This document shows positions 15,393 to 28,019 of a DNA stretch of 64,000 nucleotides, one piece after another (position 1 is the stretch's first letter; each line of letters begins with the position of its first letter). Source of the DNA: Impatiens glandulifera (taxonomy: Eukaryota > Streptophyta > Magnoliopsida > Ericales > Balsaminaceae); the NCBI RefSeq assembly GCF_907164915.1, contig NC_061863.1, forward strand, positions 3,037,840-3,101,839. The letters are read 5' to 3'. Below the pieces are notes generated by a model, which was given only the letters and a program-made list of their open reading frames with translations, ran no database searches and was not told the origin of the DNA. The position numbers and the translations under genes are program-made.

Positions 15393-15463
15393 AGAGGATT
15401 CGAAAAATAATCTTTAGTATGAAATATTAACACTTTAATCGTTAGACCACTTATGATTGTTGA
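15393..15463 (-). repeat. tRNA-derived SINE head, decayed
   Basis: The minus strand reads aagtggtctaacgattaaagtg, then a degraded box B (tcgaatcc). It is paralogous to 15890-15960 and 19193-19260. Confidence 0.45.
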
Positions 15464-15470
15464 AATAATT

Positions 15471-15522
<52 letters not shown>

Positions 15523-15889
15523 TAAGTTATATTTTGAATAATTATATAATTATTTGAAAAAATAAAAACATTAAAATAATCACTAACCAATTTATTTAAG
15601 TTTTATATCTATAATGATTTTGATTATTTAATAACTAAATTTGAGGTGCATTTTTAAACTTTCGATTATATTTTTAGGCATAAACCTTTAAGTTCTTTTT
15701 ATCACCAATGTTTATGTTATTCAAGCCGACATTCCCTCGAAGGATGAAGCTTAGTTTCTCACTATTGTTTGCGTTACTCAGGCCGACATTCCTTCCATGG
15801 ACAAACCCTTAGGTTTTCTCAAGCCAACAGTCTCTCTTTTGTTTTATCTACCAATGTTTGCACACTAACATATTATAATTACTTTTTTT

Positions 15890-15960
15890 AGAGGGATTCG
15901 AACCCTGATCTTTAATATGAAATTTTAACACTTTAACCGCTAAACCGCTTATGATTGTTG
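15890..15960 (-). repeat. tRNA-derived SINE head
   Basis: The minus strand carries taagcggtttagcggttaaa (box A-like) and cagggttcgaatccc (box B) about 33 bases apart. The shared upstream phrase tttcaacaatcata shows it belongs to one repeat family. Confidence 0.55.
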
Positions 15961-16883
15961 AAATAATTTTGTATATGAATATATATTTTGTAAGTTAGAT
16001 TTTGAATAATTATATAAATTATCTACTAGAGTCTACTATTACTTATTATTATATACTTATTTGAAAAAATAAGAATATTAAAAAAATCAACTAATCAAGT
16101 CATTTAAGTTTTTATATCTATAATGTTTTTGATTATTTAATAATCAAATTTGAGAGTATTCTTAAACATTCAATTATACATTTAGACATAAACCTTAGAT
16201 TTTTTTATCACCAATGGTTGTGTTACTCAAGTCGGCATTGTCTCAATGGACGAACCCTTAGGTTTTCTCACCAATGCTTGTGTCACTCAAGCCTACATTT
16301 CCTTCATGGACAAACTCTTAGGTTTTCTCACAAATGTTTGCGTTACTCAATCCGACATTCCCTCCATGGACAAACCCTTAGGTTTTCTCAAACCTTTGTA
16401 AGTTCGAAACATACCTATAGCATTTTTATATCTATAATGATTTTGATTATTTAATAACCAAATTCGTGGGTGCATTCTTAAACATTCAATTACACCTTTA
16501 GACATAAACCCTTAAGTTTTTTTTATTACCAATGGTTGTGTTACTCAAGTCGACATTCCATCAATGGACGAACCCTTAGGTTTTCTCATTAATGTTTGTG
16601 TCACTCAAGACGACATTTCCTCCATGGACAAACTCTTAGGTTTTCTCACCAATGTTTGCGTTACTCAAGCCGACATTCCCTCCATAGACAAACCCTTATG
16701 TTTTCTCAAGCCGTTACAAGTTCGAAATATACTTATAGCATTTTTAATTTTATTTTTAACCATTTTAAATTTATGAGCGGGTCAACCGATAATCCGACTC
16801 AAGTATCCATTACTCTCATATATATATCCAAATTAACCATAGCTCTCGACCCGACAATCTGAACACTTTTCAAATTAACCATC

Positions 16884-16918
<35 letters not shown>

Positions 16919-17469
16919 AACTTTTTAAGTGAAAAATATATAAAATATGTAATTTTTTATTTAAGCTACAATTTTTTTTTAATAATAATCAACTTTTAAC
17001 CAATATAATTAATTTTTTATTTTTCACTCAATACAAAATTTGTTAATAGCTAATAATTTTAATGAAGTCTAACAAGGGAAGATCAATTGATTTTTTTCTC
17101 TATATTTTAACATTATTCTCTAAATTATTATTTAGATATTATTCTTAATATTCTTTTTTTTTAATACATAAAAATGTAGGTTTGCCTTAACTTTTTAGTA
17201 TTAATTATAAATAAAAAAAATAGTATAAGATGTTAATGACTTGATAACTACCTTTATACTTTCAAGATTACATTGAAAGGTTAATACATAAGAACATATT
17301 TTTTTGGTTGAATTTTTATGAACAATTTTGTATTAATTTTTTTAATATATAATATTAATTGGTAATTAAATACTAAATTAATTAATAATAATAAATTATC
17401 ATTTCTATTTCTTACAAATTTTAAATATTAAATTAATGTTTTAGTATTAAATGTTTTCCTAAAATAATA
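16884..17469. other. (TA)n microsatellite and AT-rich DNA
   Basis: A pure TA run occupies about 16886-16914. The rest is AT-rich with no gene seen. Confidence 0.6.
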
Positions 17470-18371
17470 TCTATATATATCTAATAACGCTTAATTTAAA
17501 ATGTTGGAGGTGTATCACACGCTCTCTCCCCAATCATTAACAAATAAAATAAGGTAATTTCTCTTTCCTAATAATTATTTATCTTAATTATTTTCTCTCT
17601 CCAAATAATTATATATATATAAATTTCTTTCCTAATATATATATTTCTCTTCCTTAATTTAATTATTAAGTATTTTTTACTCTTTCTTACCATATAAATT
17701 TTTATATTTTTTTCGCATTAATAATATAAAATATTTTTTATCAATAATTTTATATTAAAATATATAATATTACATAACATATTTATTTTTATATTTAATA
17801 ATAACAAAATATATATATATATAATGATGTTTAAATCAACATGCACACCATTAATCTACGTATATATCTAATAACGCTTAATTTAAAATGTTGGAGGTGT
17901 ATCACACGCTCTCTCCACAATCATTAACAAATAAAATAAGGTCATTTCTCTTTTCTAATAATTATTTATCTTAATTATTTTCTCTCTCCAAATAATTATA
18001 TATATATATATAAATTTCTTTCCTAATATATATATTTCTCTCCCTTAATTTAATTATTAAGTATTTTTTACTCTTTCTTATCATATAAATATTTATATTT
18101 TTTTGCATTAATAATATAAAATATTTTTTATCAATAATTTTATTTTAAAATATATAATATTACATAACATATTTATTTTTATATTTAATAATAACAAAAT
18201 ATATATATATATATATAATAATGTTTAAATCAACATGCACACCATTAATCTACGTTATTAATATATAATTCACATCATCAAATATTTGCTCTCTCCTCTC
18301 TCCTCTCTCCTTCTCTTTATTTCATAATTTCTCTTTCCTAATAATTATTTATCTTAATTATTTTCTCTTTC

Positions 18372-18460
<89 letters not shown>

Positions 18461-18690
18461 CTCTCCCTTAATTTAGTTATTATGTATTTTTTACTGTCTT
18501 TTACCATATAAATATTTATATTTTTTTAGACTAATAATATAAAATATTTTTTTTATCAATAATGTTATATTAAAATATATGATATTACATAACATATTTA
18601 TTTTTATATTTAATAATAACAATCTATATATATAATAATGTTTAAAGTCAACAAGCACCACCTTAATCCATATATAATTCATATCATCAA
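17470..18690. repeat. Three tandem copies of a roughly 390-bp AT-rich unit
   Basis: The phrase atctaataacgcttaattta followed by gttggaggtgtatcacacgc starts units near 17474 and 17864. A third copy without this head follows from about 18310 to 18690. Each unit ends with gtttaaatcaacatgcacac or a near match. A (TA)n run of about 80 bases (18377-18458) expands the third copy. Confidence 0.8.
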
Positions 18691-18962
18691 ATATTTTTTC
18701 TCTCCTCTTTTTTATTTCTTAATTAAATTTTGTTTTTTCCATTATTATATATATTATATATAATATACATTTCATTATCATATATTATCTAAAACATTAT
18801 TTATATTATTATTAATTCAAGATATAAACAAAAAAAAAAATATTGGTTATAAATGAATCTAACTTCATAATTTTTATATTTATTTTATTTATATATAAAT
18901 ATAAACAATTTTTTTTTAATTTTTATAAATACACCTACATTCATAATTTTATATTTATTGGT

Positions 18963-19003
<41 letters not shown>

Positions 19004-19192
19004 TAGTTTTAATCATTAATTTTATATAAATACATTTTATCTTTTATCATACATTTTTTCACTCATTATATATATATATAATATTTTTTTATGAGTATAA
19101 ATAATTTTTATGTTAATATAAAAATTAACTAATTGATAATAAATATTAAATATAAAATATATATGCATACACAAAATAATAAAATTATTTCA

Positions 19193-19260
19193 ACAATCAT
19201 AAGTGGTCTAGCGGTTTAAGTGTACACATTTCATACGGAAGACCAGGGTTCGAATCCCAA
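19193..19260 (+). repeat. tRNA-derived SINE head
   Basis: It reads taagtggtctagcggtttaa then gaccagggttcgaatcccaa, giving box A and box B spaced as in a tRNA. No cloverleaf or 3' CCA is evident and two relatives lie at 15.4 and 15.9 kb, so a SINE is preferred to a functional tRNA. Confidence 0.55.
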
Positions 19261-19299
19261 TACATGCAAAATTTTAAACAAATCATAGGCATCTGAAAG

Positions 19300-20280
19300 T
19301 GTGATGTTGGAATTAGTGGTTGATTTGACGAACATTTAAATGTCTGAGTTCACGAGATGGAGGTTGGGTGGTTGGTATGACGAGCATTTGAAATTGTGAG
19401 GGGTCACGAGATGGAGGTCGGGTGGTGGGTGCTTTGTCGAGTGTGACGTCGGAATTAGTGGTTGGTTTGACGAACATTTGATAGTTTGAGGTCACGAGAT
19501 GGAGGACGGGTGGTGGGTAGTTTGTCGAGTGTGAGGTTTGAATTAATGGTTGGTATGACGAGCATTTGAAATTGTGAGGTCACGAGATGGAAGTCGGGTG
19601 ATGGGTGGTTTGTCGAGTATGACGTCGGAATTAGTGGTTGGTTTGACGAGAATTTGAAAGTGTGAGGTCACGAGATGAATGTCGGATGGTGGTTAATGGT
19701 TGGTTGGTTTGACGTTGGATAAGAGTTTGTGATCAATTTGAGGATTGGTTGTTGAATTGTTGAAGTGAGAGTAAAAGAGAGGCTGACTAAGATTGGTGAG
19801 TGGTTTATTGAGGTATAGAGGCATATGAAAAAGTGTGAGTCACAAAATGATGGTCAATTGGAGGGTTAGTGGTTGAGTTTGACGAGAATTTGAAAGTGTG
19901 AGGTCACAAGATGAAGGTCGGGTGATGGGTGGTTTGTCGAGTGTGAGGTTGAAATTAATGGTTGGTTTGACGAGTATTTGAAAGTGTGAGGTCACGAGAT
20001 GAATGTTGGATAGTAGTTGGTTTGATGTTGGATAAGAAGTCTGTGATCAATTGGGGGATTGGTTGTTGATTTGTTAAAGTGGAAGTAAAAAAAGGTTGAA
20101 TAAGATTGGTGAGTGGTTTGTCGAGAGATGGAGTCATATGAAAAGTGTGAGTCATAATTAAGGTCGACTAAGATTGATGAGTGATTTGCCGAAGGGATAA
20201 AAATTGCATATAAAAAAATATGAGTCACAAGATGAGGGTCAATTGAGCGGTTAAGTGAGTGCCGAAGGGATACAATATAA
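19300..20280. repeat. Minisatellite array of a roughly 90-140-bp unit
   Basis: Repeats of tggttggtttgacgaacatttga, gtgaggtcacgagatggagg and gggtggtttgtcgagtgtga cover the interval with variable spacing and growing divergence to the right. They are notably GC-richer than the flanks. The minus-strand frames here (19313-19495, 19955-20366) are repeat artefacts. Confidence 0.75.
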
Positions 20281-23079
20281 GTTAATATTAAGTTTAAAAT
20301 AAAACTTAATTTATCTAAAATATTTATAAATAAATAATATTTTATATATATTTTCATCGGATTCATGCTAGTTAATTATAATGATATATTGAATCATTAA
20401 TATTTAAATTTAATTCACACCAAAACAGGCCTAATTTTAAACATTTTCTCTTGGAAAAATGTAATATTTTATCCTAATATTGGTTGTTACGTCTATTTTA
20501 AGATTCAGCATCAGATTTATTATTTTCACAATAACAAGTCTACGTTCAAATGTGTTCAAAATGTGATATTTATCCTAATTTATATATACATGTGATTTAT
20601 TTAATATATATATATATAAATAAATAAACACAAATACAAATTTTTTAATAGGTGCAAAAAGCACATTAATGTAAACCCTAATTTTGTTTCTCACTCCAAT
20701 ACTTTTTTCAACGCTAAATTGATTGAATTTGTTATTTCGAATTTTTAATTTGAATAATATTTTTAATTTTTTTTATATTTTGTTACATTTAAATTAAATC
20801 CTTAAAATAAATAAAATAGGTGAAAAAATACTTGTCATAGAAACCATTTAACAAAGTTACCATTAAAGATAAAATATTTATTCAAAACTTAAAAACTTAA
20901 TCATTAAAAAAAATTATGTTATATTTAAATAATCATAAATAAATGTCATATAACTACTTTAACACGATGTGATATATCTTTTTTAAATAAATTGACTAAA
21001 AGACAATATTGTAATTGTTTATTTGAGTATGAGTTTGAGTTTTGACGATAAATTTGATTGGAATTTGTTTATTTTTAAATATTTCATTCAAATATTGATT
21101 TAAATTAAATTAATAATGTTTTAAAATTGAACTTAACTAGATATATTCATAAACTGTTTTTAATATTTTCTAGTTCAAAGTTAAACTAAATCAAAAAAGT
21201 ATTATTTATCAAAAAAAAAAAAAAAAAAAAAAAACATGATATTAAAGGAGATGAGCTTGAGATTAGATAGTGTAGGTCCATGCCTGGTTTGTTTTGTAAG
21301 TGAATAATTAAACTTTCATGTGATATATATCCATAGTAATATAATTATGTTTTTTTATATAAATTTGAATGTATAACTCACAACAAACAAGTTAAATTAT
21401 TTCAAATTAAATATTCTCAATTATTTTATAAATAATGTGAACAAATTATATAATTTTGCGAACGAATCCATAAATTATTGTCAGTATGAGTTTAGAAAAA
21501 AATAAATTGGATGAGCTCAAAGAAAATAATAATTTATGGAGGAGATGATTGAAAGAATGTGAATTTTATTTATTTTTTAATTAAAAAATAATGAATTAAA
21601 TTAAAAAAATTAGAAAATTATAGAATAATATTACGTTTACACGGTAAATTAAACGTTTTTATTTTTTTTATGGGTGAACTAAAACCCATCTGAGTCGTAA
21701 ATTCGCCTATTATAATACTAGAAGCAAAACGAAACGAGTCTTAAACTCTTGGGATATCAATAATTCATATTCAAAATTAGATCTTCAATGACAAAATGTA
21801 AGTTTGTACCAACCGTTCCCCTTTTGTATCATTGACCATTGAATATTTAAGTACCAATAAAAGATATATCTGTTAAAGCTTTTCATTTCTCAACTATATT
21901 GCAAACAAAATAAATTTAGAAATAAGATATATAAACATCATACATAGTTTTCTTTGGAAACATCCAAATGATTTTTTTTATATATTTTTTTAAATATTTT
22001 TTAAAAATATATTGTTCGAACACTAATTTAAATAAAATAATATTCTGAAATACACTTTATATATAATATAGACATATTAACAATAACAACATTTTTTTGT
22101 TCAAATTTAATTTCTATCCAATTACATGTGTTTACAAATAAATATTATTACAGTCAAAGATTTCCCTTTTAGGGTTATGATAGTCACTTAATTAGAGGGA
22201 TGTTTATATTCTAATAGTTAAAAATAAGATTTTGTTTATATTAAAAAATATTTTAACAAAATAATTTAAAGATGTATGGCTCTAATAAGATTATTATTAT
22301 AACACATCTCTCTCTATTCATGGTCACATATAAGTATTTATTTTTAATATATATTAATAAATTAAATGTAAAGTCAACTCTTTTAATTGAAAGAAAAAAA
22401 CATTAAAATCCTAGTGGACTAGTAAGTACCGAGTAATTTCTAACCATCACCACTAACCAAAGAGCAAGGCAGCTGGGACTTCATTTATCACTCCCATCTA
22501 ACTATTAGGTTTTTTAAAATATTATATTTATATATTTGGTCAAAAATCTTATTTGTAAATGAATTTATTTGAAATAATTAGAAAGTGGTTAATATTTCAT
22601 ACATATTAATTAAGTTGGAAATATATGTACATATCTTTTTTAAATGGTTCTTTATATATTTTTTATTTAAAATTGATCTTTATATATTTATTTTTGTTTA
22701 AATTTACGACATAAATATTTAAAATATTTTTAAAATGTTATAAACCGTTAATTTGGGTTGAAAATATACACAAATTTCACTTAAACGTAGTATATTAAGG
22801 GACTTCATGAGTTCCTTCATTGTTTCAACTGACTAATTTACTATATTTTCATACTCTTCGTTCTTTAATAATTTCAATCCTTAAATTAGTGTACATTCAA
22901 TTGGACAGTTGTTTGTTGCATTCACTCTTTGTTGAGCATAATCTCTATTTTTTTTTTTCGTGCATCAGGAGCTTTGTGATTTATTTTTTCAGTCAAAAGA
23001 TATTTGTTCTTTCATTGTAACAAACTTTCTAAATTCTTTCTTTCTTCCCTTGTTGTTAACAACAATTTGTTACTTACCT
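20281..23079. other. AT-rich intergenic DNA, no gene seen
   Basis: Contains an A-run at about 21211-21234 and scattered microsatellites. The frame at 22820-23020 has no recognisable similarity. Near 23100-23200 a phrase ttttatgtttgagttttcat is repeated three times. Confidence 0.55.
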
Positions 23080-23371
23080 TTGTGATAATGTTCGGGGCCA
23101 TTTTTTTTTATGTTTGAGTTTTCATTTATCTTTATCTTTCTTTTATGTTTGAGTTTTCATTTACATTTATCTTTCTTTTATGTTTGAGTTTTCATTTGAT
23201 ATTATTATCTAATTGTTAGAAAATAAGAAAAAGATAAGATGTCATAAAAAAGACAATTGAGAATATATATTATTGAGTTTTGTTATTTTGGACTTCTTTT
23301 TATGGAGAGGCAAGCTCATCAATCTTAATCAATGGAACCCTAATTTTTTAAAAAAAAGAACACCATTTTTT

Positions 23372-23530
23372 CCCGAACATAATCATGTTCGAGACCATTT
23401 CTTCCCGAACATGATCATGTTTGGGACCATTTCTTCTCGAATATGACCATGTCCGGGACCATTTCTTTCTGAACATAAGAATGTTCAGGACCATGTTCTC
23501 CCGAACATGGACATGTTCGTGACCATTTCT
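23372..23530. repeat. Array of palindromic 21-mers, left side
   Basis: Five units with period about 32 start near 23372, 23404, 23437, 23469 and 23500. The consensus is cccgaacatgatcatgttcgg followed by gaccatttctt. Each core is itself a dyad, as expected of a dimeric protein's binding site. Confidence 0.8.
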
Positions 23531-23708
23531 CCAGAATATGGACTATTTTCAATATAATGTATTAACCAACCAAACATTCTAAGTAATTTTCAATATAAAC
23601 AAATGGTATTAATTTAAAATTTATTTCATATATAATGTAGCAATCAAACAATGTTACAATATTACAAATGGTATTAATTTACATTTTCTAACAATGTAAC
23701 AACTCTCT

Positions 23709-24230
23709 TTAATTTTTCAAGTATTGGACATTGTTCACTTCTGACCTCATGATCGACGAACCATATTTTATCCTCATCGACTCAATTACTGCTTTGAACT
23801 TCAAAAATACATGTTTAAGCAAGTTAGTATATAGATGATTCTCAAACAATGTTAAAACTGTATAACTTATATTTTCATCGTTGTTAATATGAAGCGATCT
23901 TTTTTCTTCTCCTTTAAATGTGTCCATTTTCCAAATGAAGTAAATTCCATAATTTGTTTTATTATCACAATCTTGCCAAGGAAATTTCATAATATTGAAT
24001 TCGAAGTCAGCAATTGAAGTGGCGATTCCTGAGTCAACGGTCTTCATAAATTCAACAAATGCATTTTTCTGTTTTACCCCAAGGAAAGAAAAAATATAAA
24101 CATAAATATGAAATATAAACACTTTTAGATAGATAAATTCAGCTTATTACTAAGGCCTTAGATGTACCATATTTTTTCTCCCACCGTAAATCTTCAGGCA
24201 ATGGTAGGTGACAAGTAATTGGATTTTTTT
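23709..24230 (-). pseudogene. C-terminal catalytic part of an Ulp1-like cysteine protease, active-site Cys lost
   Basis: The minus strand encodes LPLPEDLRWEKKYG, then after a presumed intron FEFNIMKFPWQDCDNKTNYG and IYFIWKMDTFKGE. In the C48 family the corresponding motif is D/N-C-G-[IV]-[YF], where Cys is the nucleophile. Here it reads NYGIY (codon TAT for TGT), so the product could not be catalytic. The final frame runs from 24122 to 23709 with 137 residues. It could instead be a related domain, but the spacing to the K/R-M-E/D-T-F-K-G tail fits. Confidence 0.5.
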
Positions 24231-24589
24231 TTTTTATTGTTGATGTAGTACACATAATAATGACCATGTTATAAAATAGGGAATATAATCTGCAAAACAA
24301 GACCATTTTATTAAGATATCAGATTGTTAGGTAGTTAAAAAATTGAGAATGTTCTAAAATATTGGAGAGGTTACTTACAAGGTCAGCATTTTTAAGTCTT
24401 CAAATGATAAATGAAATAATTTTATTTCATCTTTAATTATATTACCAAAACATTAAACACCACAAGGATGTGTACTCTACAAATGAACATCATATTAAAA
24501 ATATATATATATATATAATAATCGTATAAAAAAACTTACATATGTAAAATAAGAGAAACAAAATTTTCGGATCTTGTTGGGAGTTTTCT

Positions 24590-25460
24590 TCTTTGTGCCG
24601 TGATTGACCAATTGGCTCCAGGCATAAATTATTCCAGAGTCCAAATAAGTTTCACTTTTCAGTGAAAGCATGTGTCCTCTGTTCAGCGTGACTTAGTTAC
24701 TCTGGAATAAACTTCACCGCAAAGACAAATGAAGAAAACACATCATAATAAGAGTTAATAAAACATTATAATGACTATGAAGAGTTCTAAAGATGTTACC
24801 TTACGTTAGAATATGCAAAAATTAAGTCTGCAACATGTTGATCAAATTCAGAAATTCTGGAAAAATCGAAAACATGGGATAAATTCTTCCTAACTAATGT
24901 CATGTAAGGAGAGCAAAGAGACGTCCCAAGTTTTTTAATTCTCTCAAATTATGTTCTACACAGGAGTGGGGCTACTATTGCAACTTCTATGGTTGAGGTT
25001 ATACTTTTACAACCAGAAATGGTGGTGTTTCAACTCGAACTATTGACCGATTTTTAATCATTAACTTTCTCTTAGGCTATGTTCTAAGCAGGAGCGAGGC
25101 TTCTTTTGTAACCTTTGTGGGTTGAGATTTTGTCCGAATTTTCTTAATCGACTATTGTATTCTCTATAAGTCATCTTCGGGTGGTGATGATTCAAGTATA
25201 AGTTTCCTCTTACACTTCACCACTTCGAATTGACCACCACTTTGGGTGGTGTTTCAACTCGAACATCTACTGGTTGATGATCTGTGGCAACAGCTGCATC
25301 CTCCACCACTTGGGATAGTGTTTCAACTCGTACCTCTATGGGTTGAGGTTCTTCTACAAGGGTGCCTTTGTGAAATAATTGTGAATAACATCCCTCATAA
25401 ATTGATTTATGTCCACAGTCTCGTACAAGACATGGATGGAGGATTCAAATGTGACAGATG
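24590..25460 (-). pseudogene. Middle portion of the Ulp1-like gene, degenerate
   Basis: On the minus strand 24600-24670 gives SETYLDSGIIYAWSQLVN, similar to the start of an Ulp1 domain. From 25460 to 25240 a Val/Glu-rich segment repeats a phrase like PIEVRVET. Stops interrupt all frames. Exon borders cannot be placed. Confidence 0.4.
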
Positions 25461-26429
25461 AGTTGAGTTTTTGTTGTTGTGATGATGTTGTTATATCTGT
25501 CAACACTTGTGTTGCTTTTGCTAAATTTTGTGTAGATCTATCCATGTTATGTGCAAATCTAGCAATAGTATCTAACGCATTTTTAACGATGGAACATGTT
25601 AATACCTGATGCTCATCCTCTCCAATTTGAGCCTCATTCCATATTATCTGTCACATGATTTGCACCTGATCTGTTAGAAGATCTGTCATATGCTTTGCCA
25701 GTTGATCTTCCACCTCATCTTCTAGAACCTCATTTTCCACCCGATCTCGCACCTCATCTGCTACAGTCTCAGGCTCATCCTGGTGGGTGCTTGAAAGTGG
25801 AAGGCGTCCAACATCCCTTCCATATCTGAATCATCCTCGTTCCATTTCCATCTAAATCATAATTCTCAGCCTATTGTCATTCTAACATAACAATACCAGA
25901 AATTGTTGTTTATAAGGCAGTTGGAGTTCAAGGTCCGCAATCATATCCATGTGAACAACTAAAATAATAAACAATATGTTAGAATATTTAATTGACATTT
26001 AAATAAACTACTGAATTAAAGTACTAAAAAAAATTATTTACAATGAGAAATGTCTGCAGTCCAAATAATGATGACATTCATTCTTCTTTCACTGTTGGCA
26101 GATTTCAACTAAGCCTTTCACTGCGAATTGGCAACAATTGAAGTTTCGGATATTATTGACATTAAATAAAAATTTCAAAATTTTAAACATGCATGTACAA
26201 AATTTGGGTAAGAGAAGTGTACATAATTTAAAGATGCTTTGGAATGTATGTTTTAAGCATGTAAAAGTATACATGCACTGTTGATTATGTGAGGTATAGA
26301 GAAATATATTGACACATAGACTACAAAGTCCATCTTAAAATTATTGGCAGTTTCTATGCTGTTTATAATCATATTTGGCATTGTAGTTGCTCTAGGACCG
26401 AAACTATTTTGTTTCATTCCTCATTGTCT

Positions 26430-27009
26430 CCTTCAGTCCCTCAATTGTTCATCATATTTAGGGGACTCTATATCGTTTCCAATAGACTCAACAATTTTAA
26501 TTCCCCCTTTAGGGATGCCCAGTACGCATTGAACAACATCTTCCTCAATTTTGACTTTCTCGTCATTTCGTAGTTTGATCGTACAATTAACGCAGTTGAA
26601 TGACCTAACGAGGCGTCGAGAGATTTCGCCCGAACATTTTGAAAGGCCAAGTGTAAGAAGCCCTCCGAAGTCTATGGCTTGCACGACCTCTTTTTGTTCT
26701 TTTGTCAATTATTTTATTAGTTTGAAAAGGTTATTTGACGAGGTCCTAGTCAAAAAATATTGTGTTCAGATTTTCTTGGGAGGTAGGAGGTGAGAGATTT
26801 GTAGATGAGGGAACAAAGTGTGAGGTAGAAGTTGGAGATGATGGAACGGAGTGTGAGGTGGAAGTTGGAGATGAGGGAACAAAGAGTGCGATGGGAGCTA
26901 GAGCTGTAACAATATTGACCAGTAATGACAAATCTGCTATCGAGGGTCGACGACGATTCCTTTTATATACTTTATAAAAATTAAGCAGGATATTATCAAT
27001 TAAAGCCAA
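26430..27009 (-). pseudogene. N-terminal part of an Ulp1/MULE-type protein
   Basis: Broken frames on the minus strand. One encodes a basic start (KRNRRRPS) and a Ser/Pro/Thr repeat of the form VPSSPTSTSHS. The next, in another frame, encodes LTKEQKEVVQAIDFGGLLTL, RRLVRSFNC and EDVVQCVLGIPKGG. The FGGLL...RRL...DV..VLG.P.GG pattern is typical of the N-terminal region of plant transposon-associated Ulp1-like proteins. A stop (complement of about 26709-26711) and frame changes separate the pieces. Confidence 0.55.
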
Positions 27010-27054
27010 ATGATATTAGCAATGAAAACTATCATAAAATTTCAACGAAATAGT

Positions 27055-27145
27055 CCCGAACATGACAATGTTCGGAAAGAAATGGGGCCTTGAACATGAT
27101 AATGTTCGGAAAGAAATGGTCCCGAACATGGTCATGTTCGGAAAG
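27055..27145. repeat. Array of palindromic 21-mers, right side
   Basis: Three units with period 33 at 27055, 27088 and 27121. The spacer reads gaaagaaatggt, the reverse complement of the left-array spacer, so this array is inverted relative to 23372-23530. Confidence 0.8.
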
Positions 27146-28019
27146 ATTTTAAGTAGCCTATGAAACTATCAACCTATGAATAATAAACCTATGAATAACA
27201 ATCATTTGAATAATCAACCTATGAATAACATGGTTGCAGCCTTATCCAAAAAAATAATCAACCTATGAATAACATGGTCACTTATAAACACCTCAATTAC
27301 CAATAGACTCATCTGAAATCGCGAAATAAACGAAATTGTCCTCCTTACAAAACTCAAATATCTTATGATTCATTGTCTGAAAGTACCATTTATAAAAATG
27401 AGGTATCATCTTCTCCAAACATAATTCAGTTAAACATTCAATTTCTGAATTTCCATTACTTTAAGTATTTACTATATCATGACCTCAAATCTCCTAACTC
27501 AGATACAAAAGCTAGAAAAAGAAATCAAAACAGTTTCTAAATATTAAATCAAGTTCTTAAACATTAACATGTTTGAGAAAACCCTAACTACATGATGATC
27601 ATGTTCGGGAACTGATTCTCATCTTAAGTGTTGGAATTGAATATAGTTGAAGGAAACTGATTCTCCAAAAAAGTAAAAGTAACGATTTAAGGTTTTAGTT
27701 GTTCGCTAACATTGTTGTTTGTCATTGATTTTAGAATTTACCATTTTCGAAGCTCGAAAGAAAGAAGAAATTACCGAAGTCCGAAGTCGCGAAAGAAACG
27801 AAGAACAAATCGCCCAAGTTTAAAGTCACGGAAGGAAGAAGGAAGAAAAAGTCGAAGTCACAGAAGAAAGAAACGAACTTTTCATACCTAGAAATCAAAA
27901 TGGATTTGGAGAGAATGGAGATAGAAGGATTAAAAAATTAAAAACAAATTCTTATTTTTTTTTCACTTATCATAATAAAAATGGTAACATTCATTTAAGT
28001 TGAGGGACAAAACAAATAT

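Larger units (their letters stand above)
15035..16760. repeat. Higher-order tandem repeat with embedded 60-bp repeats
   Basis: Large units of about 330-510 bp begin near 15045, 15550, 16060 and 16415, sharing tgattttgattatttaataa then cattc or aaacattc. Within them a 60-bp unit of the form ttgcgttactcaagccgaca with acaaacccttaggttttctc is repeated two or three times. Because 60 is divisible by three, frames stay open across copies and give spurious repetitive ORFs around 15212-15394, 16218-16454 and 16564-16862. Confidence 0.8.
23080..27620 (-). mobile_element. Decayed MULE-like element carrying an Ulp1-type protease gene
   Basis: Two arrays of a palindromic 21-mer in opposite orientation bracket a degenerate minus-strand coding region. 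The left array is at 23372-23530 and the right at 27055-27145. Single outlying copies sit near 23085 and 27597. The coding remnant runs from about 27009 to 23709 and matches plant Ulp1-like genes often carried by Mutator-type elements. Terminal inverted repeats and a target duplication were not located, so the limits are approximate. Confidence 0.5.

Noticed and set aside
18377..18458. (TA)n run as a functional element
   Set aside because: Ordinary microsatellite; several similar runs exist in the window.
19193..19260. Functional tRNA gene
   Set aside because: Box A and B are present but no cloverleaf or acceptor stem was evident by eye, and related copies exist in repeat DNA.
23372..23530. 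CRISPR-like regularly spaced repeats
   Set aside because: Units are palindromic with near-identical spacers, in a plant nuclear context, and are mirrored in inverted orientation at 27.1 kb, so they are element-end repeats.
25246..25609. Plus-strand ORFs in the Ulp1-like region
   Set aside because: The coherent, repeat-bearing reading and all family motifs are on the minus strand.
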